This document shows, one piece after another, positions 9,376 through 18,273 of a DNA stretch of 64,000 nucleotides (position 1 is its first letter; each line of letters opens with the position of its first letter). Source of the stretch: UBA4877 sp002399285 (GTDB lineage Bacteria > Bacillota > Thermoanaerobacteria > Thermoanaerobacterales > UBA4877). A program made the position numbers and the translations under genes. The notes under the pieces are model-generated. The model had not been told where the DNA came from. It saw only the letters and a list, made by a program, of their open reading frames with translations, and ran no database searches. The stretch spans positions 1-64,000 of the forward strand of contig DAIPGN010000006.1 of the NCBI GenBank assembly GCA_036771835.1, read 5' to 3'.

Positions 9376-10560
9376 CTATTTATCCTGTAACACGCTAATC
9401 CCGGGAAGTTCCTTACCTTCTAAAAATTCCAGTGAAGCTCCTCCTCCGGTCGATATATGGGTCATACGATCGCTGAATCCCATCTGTTCTACGGCAGCCA
9501 CGGAATCGCCGCCGCCGACGATAGTCGTTCCGCCGCACTCGCTCATAGCTTCCGCTATCTTACGCGTGCCGGAAGCAAATTGCTTCATCTCAAAAACTCC
9601 CATGGGCCCGTTCCAGATCACGGTTTTTGCTTTTTTTATTTCTTTGGCAAAGAATTCGGCAGTCTTAGGTCCTATATCTACCCCCATCATATCTGTCGGT
9701 ATTTCCTCAATGTCTACGGTCTTATATTTTGAATCAGCACTCAATTCGTCGGACACGACGGCATCCATCGGAAGTAGAAGTTTTATGTTTTCCGCATCGG
9801 CTTGTTGCATCAATTCCCTCGCCAGCTCTATTTTATCAGCTTCCAGCAATGATTTTCCGATTTCAAAACCCTGCGCCTTAATAAAGGTATATGCCATACC
9901 TCCGCCGATGATCAAGCAGTCCACCTTGGTAAAGAGGTTTTTAATAACGCCTATTTTATCAGAAACCTTGGCTCCACCCAATACCGCTACAAAAGGTCTT
10001 TCCGGATTATCAACGGCATTGCCCATGGTGGTTATTTCCTTTTCCATAAGAAAACCGGCGACCGCAGTCAAGTATTCCGCTATGCCGCATGTAGATGCAT
10101 GAGCCCTGTGCGCAGTGCCAAACGCATCATTGACATATATATCTGCCAATGAAGCCAGCTCTTTAGCAAACTGCGGATCATTTTTCTCCTCTTCCTTATG
10201 GAAGCGTAAGTTCTCTAAGAGGACTATATCTCCGTTGTCCATCCTATCAACCTTTTCCGCGGCTTCACGGCCAATACAGTCTGAAGAGAACAAAACCTTA
10301 TGGTCCAGCAGTTGGGACAGCCTTTCTGCAACAGGCTTTAAACTATACTGCAGATTGACCTCGCCCTTAGGTCTCCCCAGGTGAGATGCCAATATAACTT
10401 TTGCATCGTTTTCGATCAAGTATTCTATCGTGGGAATAGCGGCTCTTATACGGGTATCATCGGTAATTTTCCCGTCCTTGTCGATCGGCACATTAAAATC
10501 GACACGTACGAAAACCCGCTTTCCCCTTACATCTACATCTTTTACTGTTTTCTTAGCCAA
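9376..10560 (-). CDS. pgk: phosphoglycerate kinase (TTG start)
   Basis: Makes ATP from 1,3-bisphosphoglycerate. About 394 residues. Motifs: KRVFVRVDFNVPID at the N-terminus, SHLGRPKG, HRAHAS and the nucleotide loop GGGDSVAAVE near the C-terminus. The frame can be opened at an ATG at 10593, but that codon lies in the intercistronic hairpin; the TTG at 10560 has AAGGAGGG 6 bp upstream and gives MAKKTVKDVDVRGKR, matching the family N-terminus. Confidence 0.98.
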   Translation of the reverse strand: MAKKTVKDVDVRGKRVFVRVDFNVPIDKDGKITDDTRIRAAIPTIEYLIENDAKVILASHLGRPKGEVNLQYSLKPVAERLSQLLDHKVLFSSDCIGREAAEKVDRMDNGDIVLLENLRFHKEEEKNDPQFAKELASLADIYVNDAFGTAHRAHASTCGIAEYLTAVAGFLMEKEITTMGNAVDNPERPFVAVLGGAKVSDKIGVIKNLFTKVDCLIIGGGMAYTFIKAQGFEIGKSLLEADKIELARELMQQADAENIKLLLPMDAVVSDELSADSKYKTVDIEEIPTDMMGVDIGPKTAEFFAKEIKKAKTVIWNGPMGVFEMKQFASGTRKIAEAMSECGGTTIVGGGDSVAAVEQMGFSDRMTHISTGGGASLEFLEGKELPGISVLQDK

Positions 10561-10578
10561 CTTTGACCCTCCTTCAAA

Positions 10579-10601
10579 GAGCAGGGAACGCATCCCTGCT
10601 C
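10579..10601 (-). other. intercistronic stem-loop between gap and pgk
   Basis: GAGCAGGGA and TCCCTGCTC form a perfect 9-bp stem with a 5-base loop, followed by only TTTG. It lies 6 bp after gap and just before the pgk ribosome-binding site. Hairpins here in other glycolytic operons set different mRNA stability for gap; that role is an inference. Confidence 0.6.
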
Positions 10602-10607
10602 ATAAGA

Positions 10608-11624
10608 TTAAAAACCTTTATTGACAATATAAGCAGCCAGATCAACGACTCGATTGGAATAAGCCCACTCATTGTCGTACCATGCCACTGCCTTTACCAT
10701 ATCCTCATCAATGACCATTGTAGACAGCGCGTCTACTATAGATGAATGGGAATCTCCCTTAAAGTCCATGGAAACAACGGGTTCTTCCGTATAGGCCATT
10801 ATGCCCTTGAGTTCTCCTTCTGCCGCATCCTTTAAAGCCTTGTTTACTTCCTCAACAGTGACCTTCCTATTAAGATCCGCAACCAAATCCGTAATCGATA
10901 CGTCGGGCGTGGGCACGCGGAGCGACATACCGCTTAATTTTCCCTTCAGCTGCGGAAGCACCAACGCCACAGCCTTAGCTGCGCCCGTCGTCGTCGGAAT
11001 GATATTTAAAGCGGCGGCTCTTGCCCTCCTGAGATCGGAATGAGGCAGGTCAAGTATCCTCTGGTCATTGGTATACGAGTGCACCGTAGTCATAAGGCCT
11101 CTCTTTATGCCGAATTTCTCATCGAGCACCTTTGCCACAGGAGCAAGGCAGTTGGTAGTACATGAAGCGTTGGATATAATGTTGTGATTCTTCGGATCGT
11201 ATTTGTCTTCATTGACACCCATAACTATGGTGATATCCTCATTTTTAGCCGGAGCGGTGATTATTACCTTTTTAGCGCCTGCTTCCAGATGCCTGCTGGC
11301 GCCGTCCTTAGATGTAAATCTGCCCGTTGATTCTATTACTATGTCGACTCCCATTTCCTTCCATGGTAGCTTTGACGGGTCGGTCTCTTTAAAGACCTTT
11401 ACTTTATTTCCGTCAACGATAATGGAATCCTCAGTATAAGAAACCTCGCCTTTAAAATTACCAAATGTCGAGTCATGCTTTAGCAAATATGCCAGAGTTG
11501 CCGGATCCGTCAGATCATTTACAGCCACTATCTCAATGTCCTTTAATTTCTTGTCATAGGCAGCCCTGAATACATTCCTGCCTATTCTCCCAAACCCATT
11601 TATACCAATTTTTACTACTGCCAT
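10608..11624 (-). CDS. gap: glyceraldehyde-3-phosphate dehydrogenase, glycolytic type
   Basis: NAD-dependent oxidation of glyceraldehyde 3-phosphate. About 338 residues. Rossmann motif INGFGRIGRN at the N-terminus, catalytic ASCTTNCLAP and the C-terminal WYDNEWAYSNR are intact. The ATG at 11624 is chosen because AAGGAGG lies 8 bp upstream; the longer frame to 11663 crosses that ribosome-binding site. First enzyme gene after cggR, as in other CggR-controlled operons. Confidence 0.99.
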   Translation of the reverse strand: MAVVKIGINGFGRIGRNVFRAAYDKKLKDIEIVAVNDLTDPATLAYLLKHDSTFGNFKGEVSYTEDSIIVDGNKVKVFKETDPSKLPWKEMGVDIVIESTGRFTSKDGASRHLEAGAKKVIITAPAKNEDITIVMGVNEDKYDPKNHNIISNASCTTNCLAPVAKVLDEKFGIKRGLMTTVHSYTNDQRILDLPHSDLRRARAAALNIIPTTTGAAKAVALVLPQLKGKLSGMSLRVPTPDVSITDLVADLNRKVTVEEVNKALKDAAEGELKGIMAYTEEPVVSMDFKGDSHSSIVDALSTMVIDEDMVKAVAWYDNEWAYSNRVVDLAAYIVNKGF

Positions 11625-11666
11625 CTTTAAAACCTCCTTATGGTTATTATTATTAATTATCACTAT

Positions 11667-12698
11667 TTAAAGTGATTTAATAAGCTCAATTATCCTGCGT
11701 GCCGCCCCTTCGTCTATTACTAAATTCTCCGGCGGCATAGCCCTGCACGAAGCCAGTATGGCTTCACTCTTTGCAGTCCCGCCGGATATTGCCAGCTTGT
11801 GCGTTACTTTTGACATCTCGCCTAAGTTCATGCTTATTGTACCCGTCGTATATACAATTTCTCCATTTATATTGAAATAATACCCCATCGTTTCCGCAAC
11901 CGCGCCCACGTTTTCCAGAAGTTTCATGGTCTCTTCATCTAAATTTCTGCGGGCAGCCATTACATCCGCTCTGCCAATGCCATATATGAGGATATCTGCC
12001 TTTTTAACCAAATCAATAACCTCTTTGATCCTTTGTTCCTGTAATAATACCTTAAGTGAGCCGGCGCTTATATCGTCGGGAATGTTGAGAAATTGATAGT
12101 TTGCATTCATTTTTTTGCTGAGCACTGCTGTAATAGTATTTGCCTGAAACTCAACCTCTCTGCCCAGACCTCCTCGGGCAGGCACCACAGTCAAACCGTC
12201 GTACTGTTTATCCAAGGTGAATACATCGGACATGGCCGCAATGGCAGACCCACCCGCAACAGCCAAAACCATATTATCGTTGATCATATCCGTTAAAATG
12301 GTCGCTGCCTTTTTACCCATTTCATTCAAAAGAGAATGGTTTTTATCCACATCACCCGGTACAATGGCTACATTCCCAATGCTGAGTTTTTGCTGCAAAT
12401 AATTCTCTGGTTCAGACAGTCCTTTGAGATCATGAACAAAAGTCCTCAGCGTTTCCAAAACCTCTTCTCCGTCTCCGGTCACTCTCATACCTTCGGCAGA
12501 GATCGTCAACAGCCCTTGAGATTTTAATATATTTACCTCGTCTCTTATCACCCTTTCGGTCATGCCCGTTATTGAGCTGAGCATTCTCCTACCCACGGGT
12601 TGATTATAAAAAACAGTATAGAGTATGTAGTACCTCTTCTCCGCAACTTCAACCAACTCCGGCAGAATCCTCTTTTCCATTTCAACAAGATAATTCAT
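11667..12698 (-). CDS. cggR: central glycolytic genes regulator CggR (SorC/DeoR family)
   Basis: Repressor of the gap operon that is released by fructose-1,6-bisphosphate in Bacillus. 343 residues: N-terminal winged helix (about 25-80, with SSITGMTERVIRDEVNILKS as recognition region) and a SorC-type sugar-phosphate-binding domain with GGSAIAAMSD, YGIGRAD and KLAISGGTAKSEAI. The GGGGG run before the ATG serves as ribosome-binding site and is part of the candidate operator. Immediately precedes gap. Confidence 0.93.
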   Translation of the reverse strand: MNYLVEMEKRILPELVEVAEKRYYILYTVFYNQPVGRRMLSSITGMTERVIRDEVNILKSQGLLTISAEGMRVTGDGEEVLETLRTFVHDLKGLSEPENYLQQKLSIGNVAIVPGDVDKNHSLLNEMGKKAATILTDMINDNMVLAVAGGSAIAAMSDVFTLDKQYDGLTVVPARGGLGREVEFQANTITAVLSKKMNANYQFLNIPDDISAGSLKVLLQEQRIKEVIDLVKKADILIYGIGRADVMAARRNLDEETMKLLENVGAVAETMGYYFNINGEIVYTTGTISMNLGEMSKVTHKLAISGGTAKSEAILASCRAMPPENLVIDEGAARRIIELIKSL

Positions 12699-12701
12699 AT
12701 T

Positions 12702-12727
12702 TGTCCCCCGTGGTCTTTAAATGTCCC
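12702..12727 (-). promoter_or_regulatory. candidate CggR operator (two GGGACA direct repeats)
   Basis: On the minus strand GGGACA occurs at 12727-12722 and again at 12707-12702, exactly 20 bp apart. The Bacillus subtilis CggR operator also has two GGGAC repeats 20 bp apart between promoter and cggR. The downstream repeat lies 4-9 bp before the cggR ATG and overlaps its ribosome-binding site. The TGTC half-elements of the Bacillus site are poorly kept here. Confidence 0.65.
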
Positions 12728-12734
12728 TATTGTT

Positions 12735-12777
12735 ATAAAAACAACCCTCATCTATATTTTATATCAAGATGAGGGTT
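12735..12777 (-). terminator. intrinsic terminator after rpoN
   Basis: AACCCTCATCT (12777-12767) pairs perfectly with AGATGAGGGTT (12753-12743), an 11-bp stem with a 13-base loop, followed by GTTTTTAT. It separates rpoN from the cggR-gap operon. Confidence 0.85.
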
Positions 12778-12784
12778 AGCACAA
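12756..12784 (-). promoter_or_regulatory. candidate sigma-A promoter of the cggR-gap operon
   Basis: TTGTGC (12784-12779) and TAAAAT (12761-12756) are separated by 17 bp. The -10 falls in the loop of the rpoN terminator, so a transcript started here would lack the 5' arm and would not be terminated. The operator repeats lie just downstream. The -35 is a weak match. Confidence 0.4.
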
Positions 12785-12796
12785 TACCATAAATTT

Positions 12797-14140
12797 TTAA
12801 TCAAACCTTTTCCTTCTATTTGAGGACGGAATTTCAAGTTCTTCCCTATATTTGGCAACCGTACGCCGCGAGATCTCAACCCCTTTATCCTTAAGCATTT
12901 CGGTTATCGCAAGATCGCTCAATGGAGAATGCTGATCCTCCTTGGCTATAAATCCGGATATCATGCTCTTGACCGATCCAGAAGAAACTACGCCTTCATC
13001 ATTCGTTACACCGTTTGTAAAGAAAAACTTGAGCTCATATATCCCATTGGGGGTATCAACATACTTCCCATTAGTTGCCCTGCTGACAGTGGATTCATGT
13101 ATTCCGCATGTCTTTGCTATTTGTTTTAAAGTCAACGGTTTTAACCCATTTATTCCAACGTCAAAAAAACCGCTTTGATACTCGACAATAGCCTTAACAA
13201 CATTATAAAGCGTATTTTTTCTCTGTTCTATATTTTTGATAAGCCAAAATGCCGATTGAAACTTTTTATTTAGATATCTAAATTCCTCTGAACCTCTGCC
13301 GTTGTTCTGCAATAGCTGGCTGTAAAATTTATTGATATGAAGTCTCGGTATATCGCCGTCGTTAATGATGATCTCAAATTTATCTTCAGACTTTCTGACA
13401 AAGGCATCCGGCACAACATAGTGCATGTCATTGTAATCGGAAAAATTACAGCCCGGCCGAGGATTCAAGGTCTTTAAAATATCGATCATATGTTGGACCT
13501 TCAATACATCAATATCCATCTTTCGTGCTATTTGGGTCAGTTTGTTCTCGCCCACATCCTTAAGGTGGTATTCGACCAAATTCTTAAGATCATCATCTAA
13601 AATGCCTTTTACCTTTAACTGCAAAAGAAGGCACTCCTTAAGATCTCTGGCGCCTACTCCCGGGGGATCGAATTCCTGTATTGTCTCCAAAGCCTGTTCG
13701 ACAACACACATATCCTCATTGACACTTGCTGCAAGCTCCTTCAAAGGAATATTGAGGTAACCGTTTGCATCAAGACTGTCAATAATATACTCACAAACCC
13801 GCTTAGTCCTAACAGCGACAGGAGTTATATGCAGCTGAAACATCAGATGTTCCCGCAGAGAAGTTCGCGTCGGTACAAAACTCTCCAGTGAAATTTCCTC
13901 ATTTTCGTCATTATATTCATTATCTTCAGGCACGTCACGGTTAATATATTCATTCCATTCGATGATATCTGTTCCTTCATACTCAGAAGTCTCAAGCATG
14001 GGATTCAACTCCATCTGCTCCTCTAAATATTGGCATAAGTCCGCGACGTTAAGCTGCAAGATATTTAAGGCCTGCCTAAGTTCAGGGGTCATTGTGAGTT
14101 TCTGTGTTTGATTTAATATGAGATTTAAATCTAAAGCCAT
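12797..14140 (-). CDS. rpoN: RNA polymerase sigma-54 factor
   Basis: Alternative sigma factor that needs an enhancer-binding activator. 447 residues with all regions: the Gln/Leu-rich activator-interacting N-terminus (LNQTQKLTMTPELRQALNIL), an acidic linker, the core-binding domain, the DNA-binding helix-turn-helix (CGIHESTVSRATNGKYV) and the RpoN box SRRTVAKYREEL at about 424-435. No enhancer-binding activator and no clear -24/-12 promoter was seen elsewhere in the window. Stands alone between the nucleoside cluster and cggR. Confidence 0.97.
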   Translation of the reverse strand: MALDLNLILNQTQKLTMTPELRQALNILQLNVADLCQYLEEQMELNPMLETSEYEGTDIIEWNEYINRDVPEDNEYNDENEEISLESFVPTRTSLREHLMFQLHITPVAVRTKRVCEYIIDSLDANGYLNIPLKELAASVNEDMCVVEQALETIQEFDPPGVGARDLKECLLLQLKVKGILDDDLKNLVEYHLKDVGENKLTQIARKMDIDVLKVQHMIDILKTLNPRPGCNFSDYNDMHYVVPDAFVRKSEDKFEIIINDGDIPRLHINKFYSQLLQNNGRGSEEFRYLNKKFQSAFWLIKNIEQRKNTLYNVVKAIVEYQSGFFDVGINGLKPLTLKQIAKTCGIHESTVSRATNGKYVDTPNGIYELKFFFTNGVTNDEGVVSSGSVKSMISGFIAKEDQHSPLSDLAITEMLKDKGVEISRRTVAKYREELEIPSSNRRKRFD

Positions 14141-14203
14141 AAATACCCCCGCCCTCTAAATTTATTTATTATATAATCTCTGTAAATATAATAAACCCTT
14201 TTT

Positions 14204-14245
14204 TATAATAATGATAGGGTAAATATATTCCCTATCATTATTATA
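14204..14245 (-). terminator. long perfect hairpin between deoC and rpoN
   Basis: TATAATAATGATAGGG (plus strand 14204-14219) pairs over 16 bp with CCCTATCATTATTATA (14230-14245), leaving a 10-base loop. The deoC stop codon is inside one arm. There is no U-run on the minus strand after the stem; on the plus strand a T-run precedes it. Probably a transcript-end or stability element for the nucleoside operon. Confidence 0.55.
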
Positions 14246-14912
14246 ACTCATTTATTAATTTTATGCCAGAACTTGTACCTATTCTGTTTGCACCGGCTTC
14301 GATCATTTCCATCGCGGTCTTTAAATCCCTTATCCCTCCCGAAGCTTTAACGCCTATATCCGGTCCGACCGCATCCCGCATAAGTCTTACATCTTCTTTT
14401 TTGGCGCCGCTTGTGGAAAATCCCGTACTGGTCTTAACAAAATCCGCATTTGCCTTAACGGCAATATCGCAGGCTCTTTTTTTATTTTCGCTATTCAAAA
14501 GGCATGTTTCAAGTATCACCTTTATTATGACGTCTGCTTTTCTGTTTTTAGATTCCTCAACCACCCTTTTAATGTCATTATATACATAATCATAGTTTCC
14601 GCTTTTAAGCCTGCCTATATTGATCACCATATCCAGTTCCCCTGCGCCCTGAACTATGGCCTCCCCTGCCTCTTGCACCTTGGTATTCGCAGTGGCAGCC
14701 CCGAGAGGAAAACCTATTACCGTACATATCTTTACCTGAGTGTCATTCAAAATTTGATTAGCCAGATCCACATAGGAAGGATTGACGCAGACCGAATGAA
14801 AATTATACTCGATCGCTTCACAGCAGAGTTTCTTTATATCCTCCTCCCTTGCCTCGGGCTTTAAGAGAGTATGGTCTATCATAGACGCCAGTTTTTCCTT
14901 CGTTATCTCCAT
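14241..14912 (-). CDS. deoC: deoxyribose-phosphate aldolase
   Basis: Cleaves 2-deoxyribose 5-phosphate into acetaldehyde and glyceraldehyde 3-phosphate. 223 residues, TIM barrel. Landmarks: MIDHTLLKPEA at the N-terminus, VIGFPLGAATANTK, the KVILETCLL strand and the Schiff-base Lys in FVKTSTGFSTSGA. Last gene of the nucleoside cluster; its product feeds the glycolytic operon downstream. AGGTGA before the ATG; 6 bp after the phosphorylase gene. Confidence 0.98.
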   Translation of the reverse strand: MEITKEKLASMIDHTLLKPEAREEDIKKLCCEAIEYNFHSVCVNPSYVDLANQILNDTQVKICTVIGFPLGAATANTKVQEAGEAIVQGAGELDMVINIGRLKSGNYDYVYNDIKRVVEESKNRKADVIIKVILETCLLNSENKKRACDIAVKANADFVKTSTGFSTSGAKKEDVRLMRDAVGPDIGVKASGGIRDLKTAMEMIEAGANRIGTSSGIKLINEL

Positions 14913-14918
14913 GTTATA

Positions 14919-16253
14919 TCACCTCTTATTATATGGTTCGATACCTTCTTTAGAAATCAGTGAATAGATAAGTTCAGGTCTTTCAACAAATTCTTCAGAT
15001 GTCTTGATCGAGCTTAAAATGTCAGGTAAAACTCCGTTTAATCTTTGCTCATCGTTGGCATACACCGTAGCTATCACTTCGCCTTTACGGACAAGATCCC
15101 CAACCTTCTTGTTGAGCATAATCCCGACGGAAAGGTCGACAACGTCATCCTTAGTCGCTCGTCCCGCGCCAAGTCTCATGGCACATAGACCAAGTTCCTC
15201 CGCATGGAGTGAAGATACGTAAACATCTTTATCCGCTTTTATTTCATTCCTTATCCTTGCCTGCGGCAAAAGTGAATAATCCTCCAAGGCCTCACAGTTT
15301 CCGCCCTGTGCTTTCACCATCTCCTTTAGCTTGCCAAAACCGCTCCCTGACTTAAGTGCATCCTGCAGCATACAAACCGCTTCTCTTCTGTTTGCTGCTG
15401 CGCCTGCCAGTATAAGCATGTAGCTCCCCAGAAACAGACATACGTCAAGCAGGTCTTTACAGCCGTTTCCCTTAAGCGTTTCACAAGCTTCTATCACTTC
15501 CAGTGAATTACCTATGGCCAGGCCAAGCGGTTGATTCATGTCCGTTATTGCCGCCACCGTCCTCTTTCCGGCGTTTTCCCCTATATCGACCATAATTTCA
15601 GCCAACTTGACGGCATCTTCATAGTCCTTCATAAAAGCACCCTCGCCGACCTTTACGTCCAATACGATGGCATCCGCCCCACCGGCCAACTTTTTGCTCA
15701 TTATGGAGCTAGCGATAAGAGGTATTATATCGACCGCCGCCGTCACGTCTCTCAGGGCATACAGTTTCTTATCGGCGGGAGCCAAATCCTCCGTCTGACC
15801 TATGACGGCCAGGCCGACCCTGTTCACATTATTGATAAACTCATCCATTGGCAGAGAAACTCTCATCCCAGGTATAGATTCAAGCTTATCCAGTGTTCCG
15901 CCGGTATGACCCAGTCCCCTTCCCGACATCTTGGCAACGGGCGCTCCGCACGCCGCCACCAAAGGCGCCAGCACCAGAGTAGTCGTATCGGCCACGCCCC
16001 CGGTACTATGCTTGTCGACCTTAACACCATTGATAGCAGAAAGATCGGCCATTTTACCTGATTTAGCCATGGCAATAGTAAGGTCGGCCGTTTCCACGTT
16101 GCTCATGCCTGAAAAATAGATGGCCATTATCAGGGCAGACATTTGATAATCGGGTATATCACCGTCGGTATATCCATTTATTATATATTCGATCTCATTC
16201 TTATCAAATGTACCCCCGTCTCTCTTCTTTTTTATTAGATCTACCATCCTCAC
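14919..16253 (-). CDS. pdp: pyrimidine-nucleoside (thymidine) phosphorylase
   Basis: Phosphorolysis of pyrimidine (deoxy)nucleosides to free base and (deoxy)ribose 1-phosphate. 444 residues. Contains KHSTGGVADTT, the family signature SGRGLGHTGGTLDKLES and the phosphate/nucleoside-binding region, with the extended C-terminal domain AGRATKDDVVDLSVG. The start may be the GTG at 16253, which overlaps the deoB stop, or the ATG at 16247; AGAGG spacing favours the GTG. Acts between deoB and the nucleoside transporter in the pathway. Confidence 0.96.
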   Translation of the reverse strand: MRMVDLIKKKRDGGTFDKNEIEYIINGYTDGDIPDYQMSALIMAIYFSGMSNVETADLTIAMAKSGKMADLSAINGVKVDKHSTGGVADTTTLVLAPLVAACGAPVAKMSGRGLGHTGGTLDKLESIPGMRVSLPMDEFINNVNRVGLAVIGQTEDLAPADKKLYALRDVTAAVDIIPLIASSIMSKKLAGGADAIVLDVKVGEGAFMKDYEDAVKLAEIMVDIGENAGKRTVAAITDMNQPLGLAIGNSLEVIEACETLKGNGCKDLLDVCLFLGSYMLILAGAAANRREAVCMLQDALKSGSGFGKLKEMVKAQGGNCEALEDYSLLPQARIRNEIKADKDVYVSSLHAEELGLCAMRLGAGRATKDDVVDLSVGIMLNKKVGDLVRKGEVIATVYANDEQRLNGVLPDILSSIKTSEEFVERPELIYSLISKEGIEPYNKR

Positions 16254-17434
16254 GACCTGTCACCTCTTATTTTTTCAAGAAAGCTGCCGCCGTGTGCAAA
16301 AGGCGAAAGTCCAAAGTTTTCAGCCACAGTCTGCGCAATATCCGAAAATGTATCCCTGATCCCGAGAGAAGTGCCCGTCTCGTTTGAGGGCGTATATACC
16401 AAAAGCGGTACGTACTCCCGCGAATGGTCGGTACTTTCAGTAGTCGGATCGCATCCGTGATCAGCCGTTATCATCAACACATCCCGTTCCTTCATACTAG
16501 CCATAATGTCGGGCAGGACGTCGTCGAATTCCTTTAAGGCCTGCGCATATCCTTTTACATTGTTCCTGTGACCGTATAGCGTATCAAAGTCCACAAGATT
16601 TGTAAAAATCATGCCTCTTTTTAGAACGTCCATATAATCCAGAGTCGCTTTTATGCCGTCGCGGTTATTCCCGGTATGATTGCTTACCGATATGCCCCTG
16701 TGCGCAAAGATGTCTTCGATCTTACCCACCGCATAAACTTCAAGCCCGCCGGCAATCATTTTATCCAATATGGTATCTCCAGGCGGAACAAGAGAAAAGT
16801 CCCTCCTGCGTTCCGTCCTGACAAAGTTCCCTGGAGTCCCCACAAAAGGACGCGCGATTATTCTGCCGACGGCATGTTTCCCAGTCATTATTTCTCTCGC
16901 TATACGGCACATCTCATACAATCTGTCCAAAGGCACGACGTCCTCATGCGCGGCGATCTGAAAGACGCTGTCTGCGGAAGTATACACTATGGGATACCCG
17001 GTCCTGATATGCTCCTCACCCAGCTCCTTAATTATTTCCGTACCCGATGCCGCCTTATTGCCTATTACCTTTGTGCCTATCTTCTCTTCAAAAGCGTCTA
17101 TGACCTCATCCGGGAAACCGCCGGGGTATGTCGGAAACGGATCCTTCAACCAGACGCCTGCAATTTCCCAATGTCCGGTCGTGGTATCCTTACCGGCAGA
17201 CTTCTCCGCCATCTTCCCATAAAATCCTATGGGTTCGCTGACCGCAGGCACGCTGCTCAGCGGTTCTATATTGCCCAGTCCCAGCCTGCCCATATTGAGC
17301 AGCTTGACCCCCGTAGCCGCACTTATATGCCCTATCGTGTCGGAACCCTCGTCGCCAAACAATCCGGCATCCGGCAATTCTCCTATCCCAACACTGTCCA
17401 ATACGATCAGAATCGCCCTATCGAAATAGCCCAT
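16250..17434 (-). CDS. deoB: phosphopentomutase
   Basis: Interconverts (deoxy)ribose 1-phosphate and 5-phosphate. About 394 residues of the alkaline-phosphatase superfamily: metal site LDSVGIGELPDAG at the N-terminus, the active-site KDTTTGHWE, and C-terminal ITADHGCDPTTESTDHSREY with metal ligands. The ATG at 17434 is preferred to 17452 because GGGGTG lies 6 bp upstream. Overlaps the phosphorylase start by a few bases. Confidence 0.97.
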   Translation of the reverse strand: MGYFDRAILIVLDSVGIGELPDAGLFGDEGSDTIGHISAATGVKLLNMGRLGLGNIEPLSSVPAVSEPIGFYGKMAEKSAGKDTTTGHWEIAGVWLKDPFPTYPGGFPDEVIDAFEEKIGTKVIGNKAASGTEIIKELGEEHIRTGYPIVYTSADSVFQIAAHEDVVPLDRLYEMCRIAREIMTGKHAVGRIIARPFVGTPGNFVRTERRRDFSLVPPGDTILDKMIAGGLEVYAVGKIEDIFAHRGISVSNHTGNNRDGIKATLDYMDVLKRGMIFTNLVDFDTLYGHRNNVKGYAQALKEFDDVLPDIMASMKERDVLMITADHGCDPTTESTDHSREYVPLLVYTPSNETGTSLGIRDTFSDIAQTVAENFGLSPFAHGGSFLEKIRGDRS

Positions 17435-17470
17435 CAAAGCACCCCATTTCATATGAATATAACAGCGCGT

Positions 17471-17506
17471 AAAAATAATTAGGAACGACCTGTAAAATCA
17501 GTCGTT
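17471..17506 (-). terminator. possible terminator or attenuator after the GntR regulator
   Basis: AACGAC and GTCGTT form a short stem over the GntR stop codon with an 11-base loop, followed by CCTAATTATTTTT. Weak; may only partly separate the regulator from deoB. Confidence 0.4.
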
Positions 17507-18233
17507 AAACCCTTTTTCTTAAAACATAAAATCTAAATTTATCCGGCTTAAAGAAATTGGAAGAATAAAGAATTGCCCTGTCATCCTGATCATAATGTAC
17601 CTGATTTAACAGTAAGATAGCATGGTTTTTCCCCAGTCCCAGCTTTTTAGACGCCACCGGGTGATAGTTGATAGGTATAATATCGGAAACGGCATACGCG
17701 ATCCTTATATTGTACTTTTCCTCAAGCAATCTAAAAAGAGACTGCGAAAATATATCCATATCCTCGCCCAATATCTTTACCGGTATTCTGTCTATACAGT
17801 ATACCATTGATTCACCGTCAGCGGTCCTGACTCTTTCGATCCTGTATATCAACTCGTTTTTCTCAATGCAAAGCTTTTCGGATTCCTCTTTGTCAGATGG
17901 CAAAATACTTATGGAAAGACCTGTAGTTCCCGCCGACATTCCTTCCCTCTCTATGGCGGTAGTCACGCTGAAAAGCTCTTCAATTCCGCTCTCGATCACG
18001 GCGCGGCTCCTTACAAAGGTACCTACACCCTGTTGTTTTGTGATCAGGTTTTCTTCTTCAAGTACCCTCAGAGCTTCTCTCAAAGTCATTCTGCTTATGC
18101 CGAATTCCTTGGAAAGCTTTGCTTCCGACGGCAGTTTTTCACCGGGCGGCCAGGTCCCGTCTTTAATAAACTCTTCCATCTTTTTTAACGCAAGATCATA
18201 TAAAGGTGTTCTCTCACCTTGTATCAAGCCCAT
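17505..18233 (-). CDS. GntR-family regulator with UTRA ligand domain
   Basis: 242 residues. N-terminal winged helix (about 8-75): PLYDLALKKMEEFIKDG, LPSEAKLSKEFGISRMTLRE, QGVGTFV; C-terminal UTRA (HutC-like) effector domain. It lies between the nucleoside ABC transporter and deoB, so a nucleoside or pentose phosphate is the likely effector; this is inferred from position only. A palindrome upstream of the first gene of the cluster (23183-23198) is a candidate binding site. Confidence 0.92.
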   Translation of the reverse strand: MGLIQGERTPLYDLALKKMEEFIKDGTWPPGEKLPSEAKLSKEFGISRMTLREALRVLEEENLITKQQGVGTFVRSRAVIESGIEELFSVTTAIEREGMSAGTTGLSISILPSDKEESEKLCIEKNELIYRIERVRTADGESMVYCIDRIPVKILGEDMDIFSQSLFRLLEEKYNIRIAYAVSDIIPINYHPVASKKLGLGKNHAILLLNQVHYDQDDRAILYSSNFFKPDKFRFYVLRKRV

Positions 18234-18273
18234 GAATAATCACCGCATTCTATTTATACAAATTGATATATCT

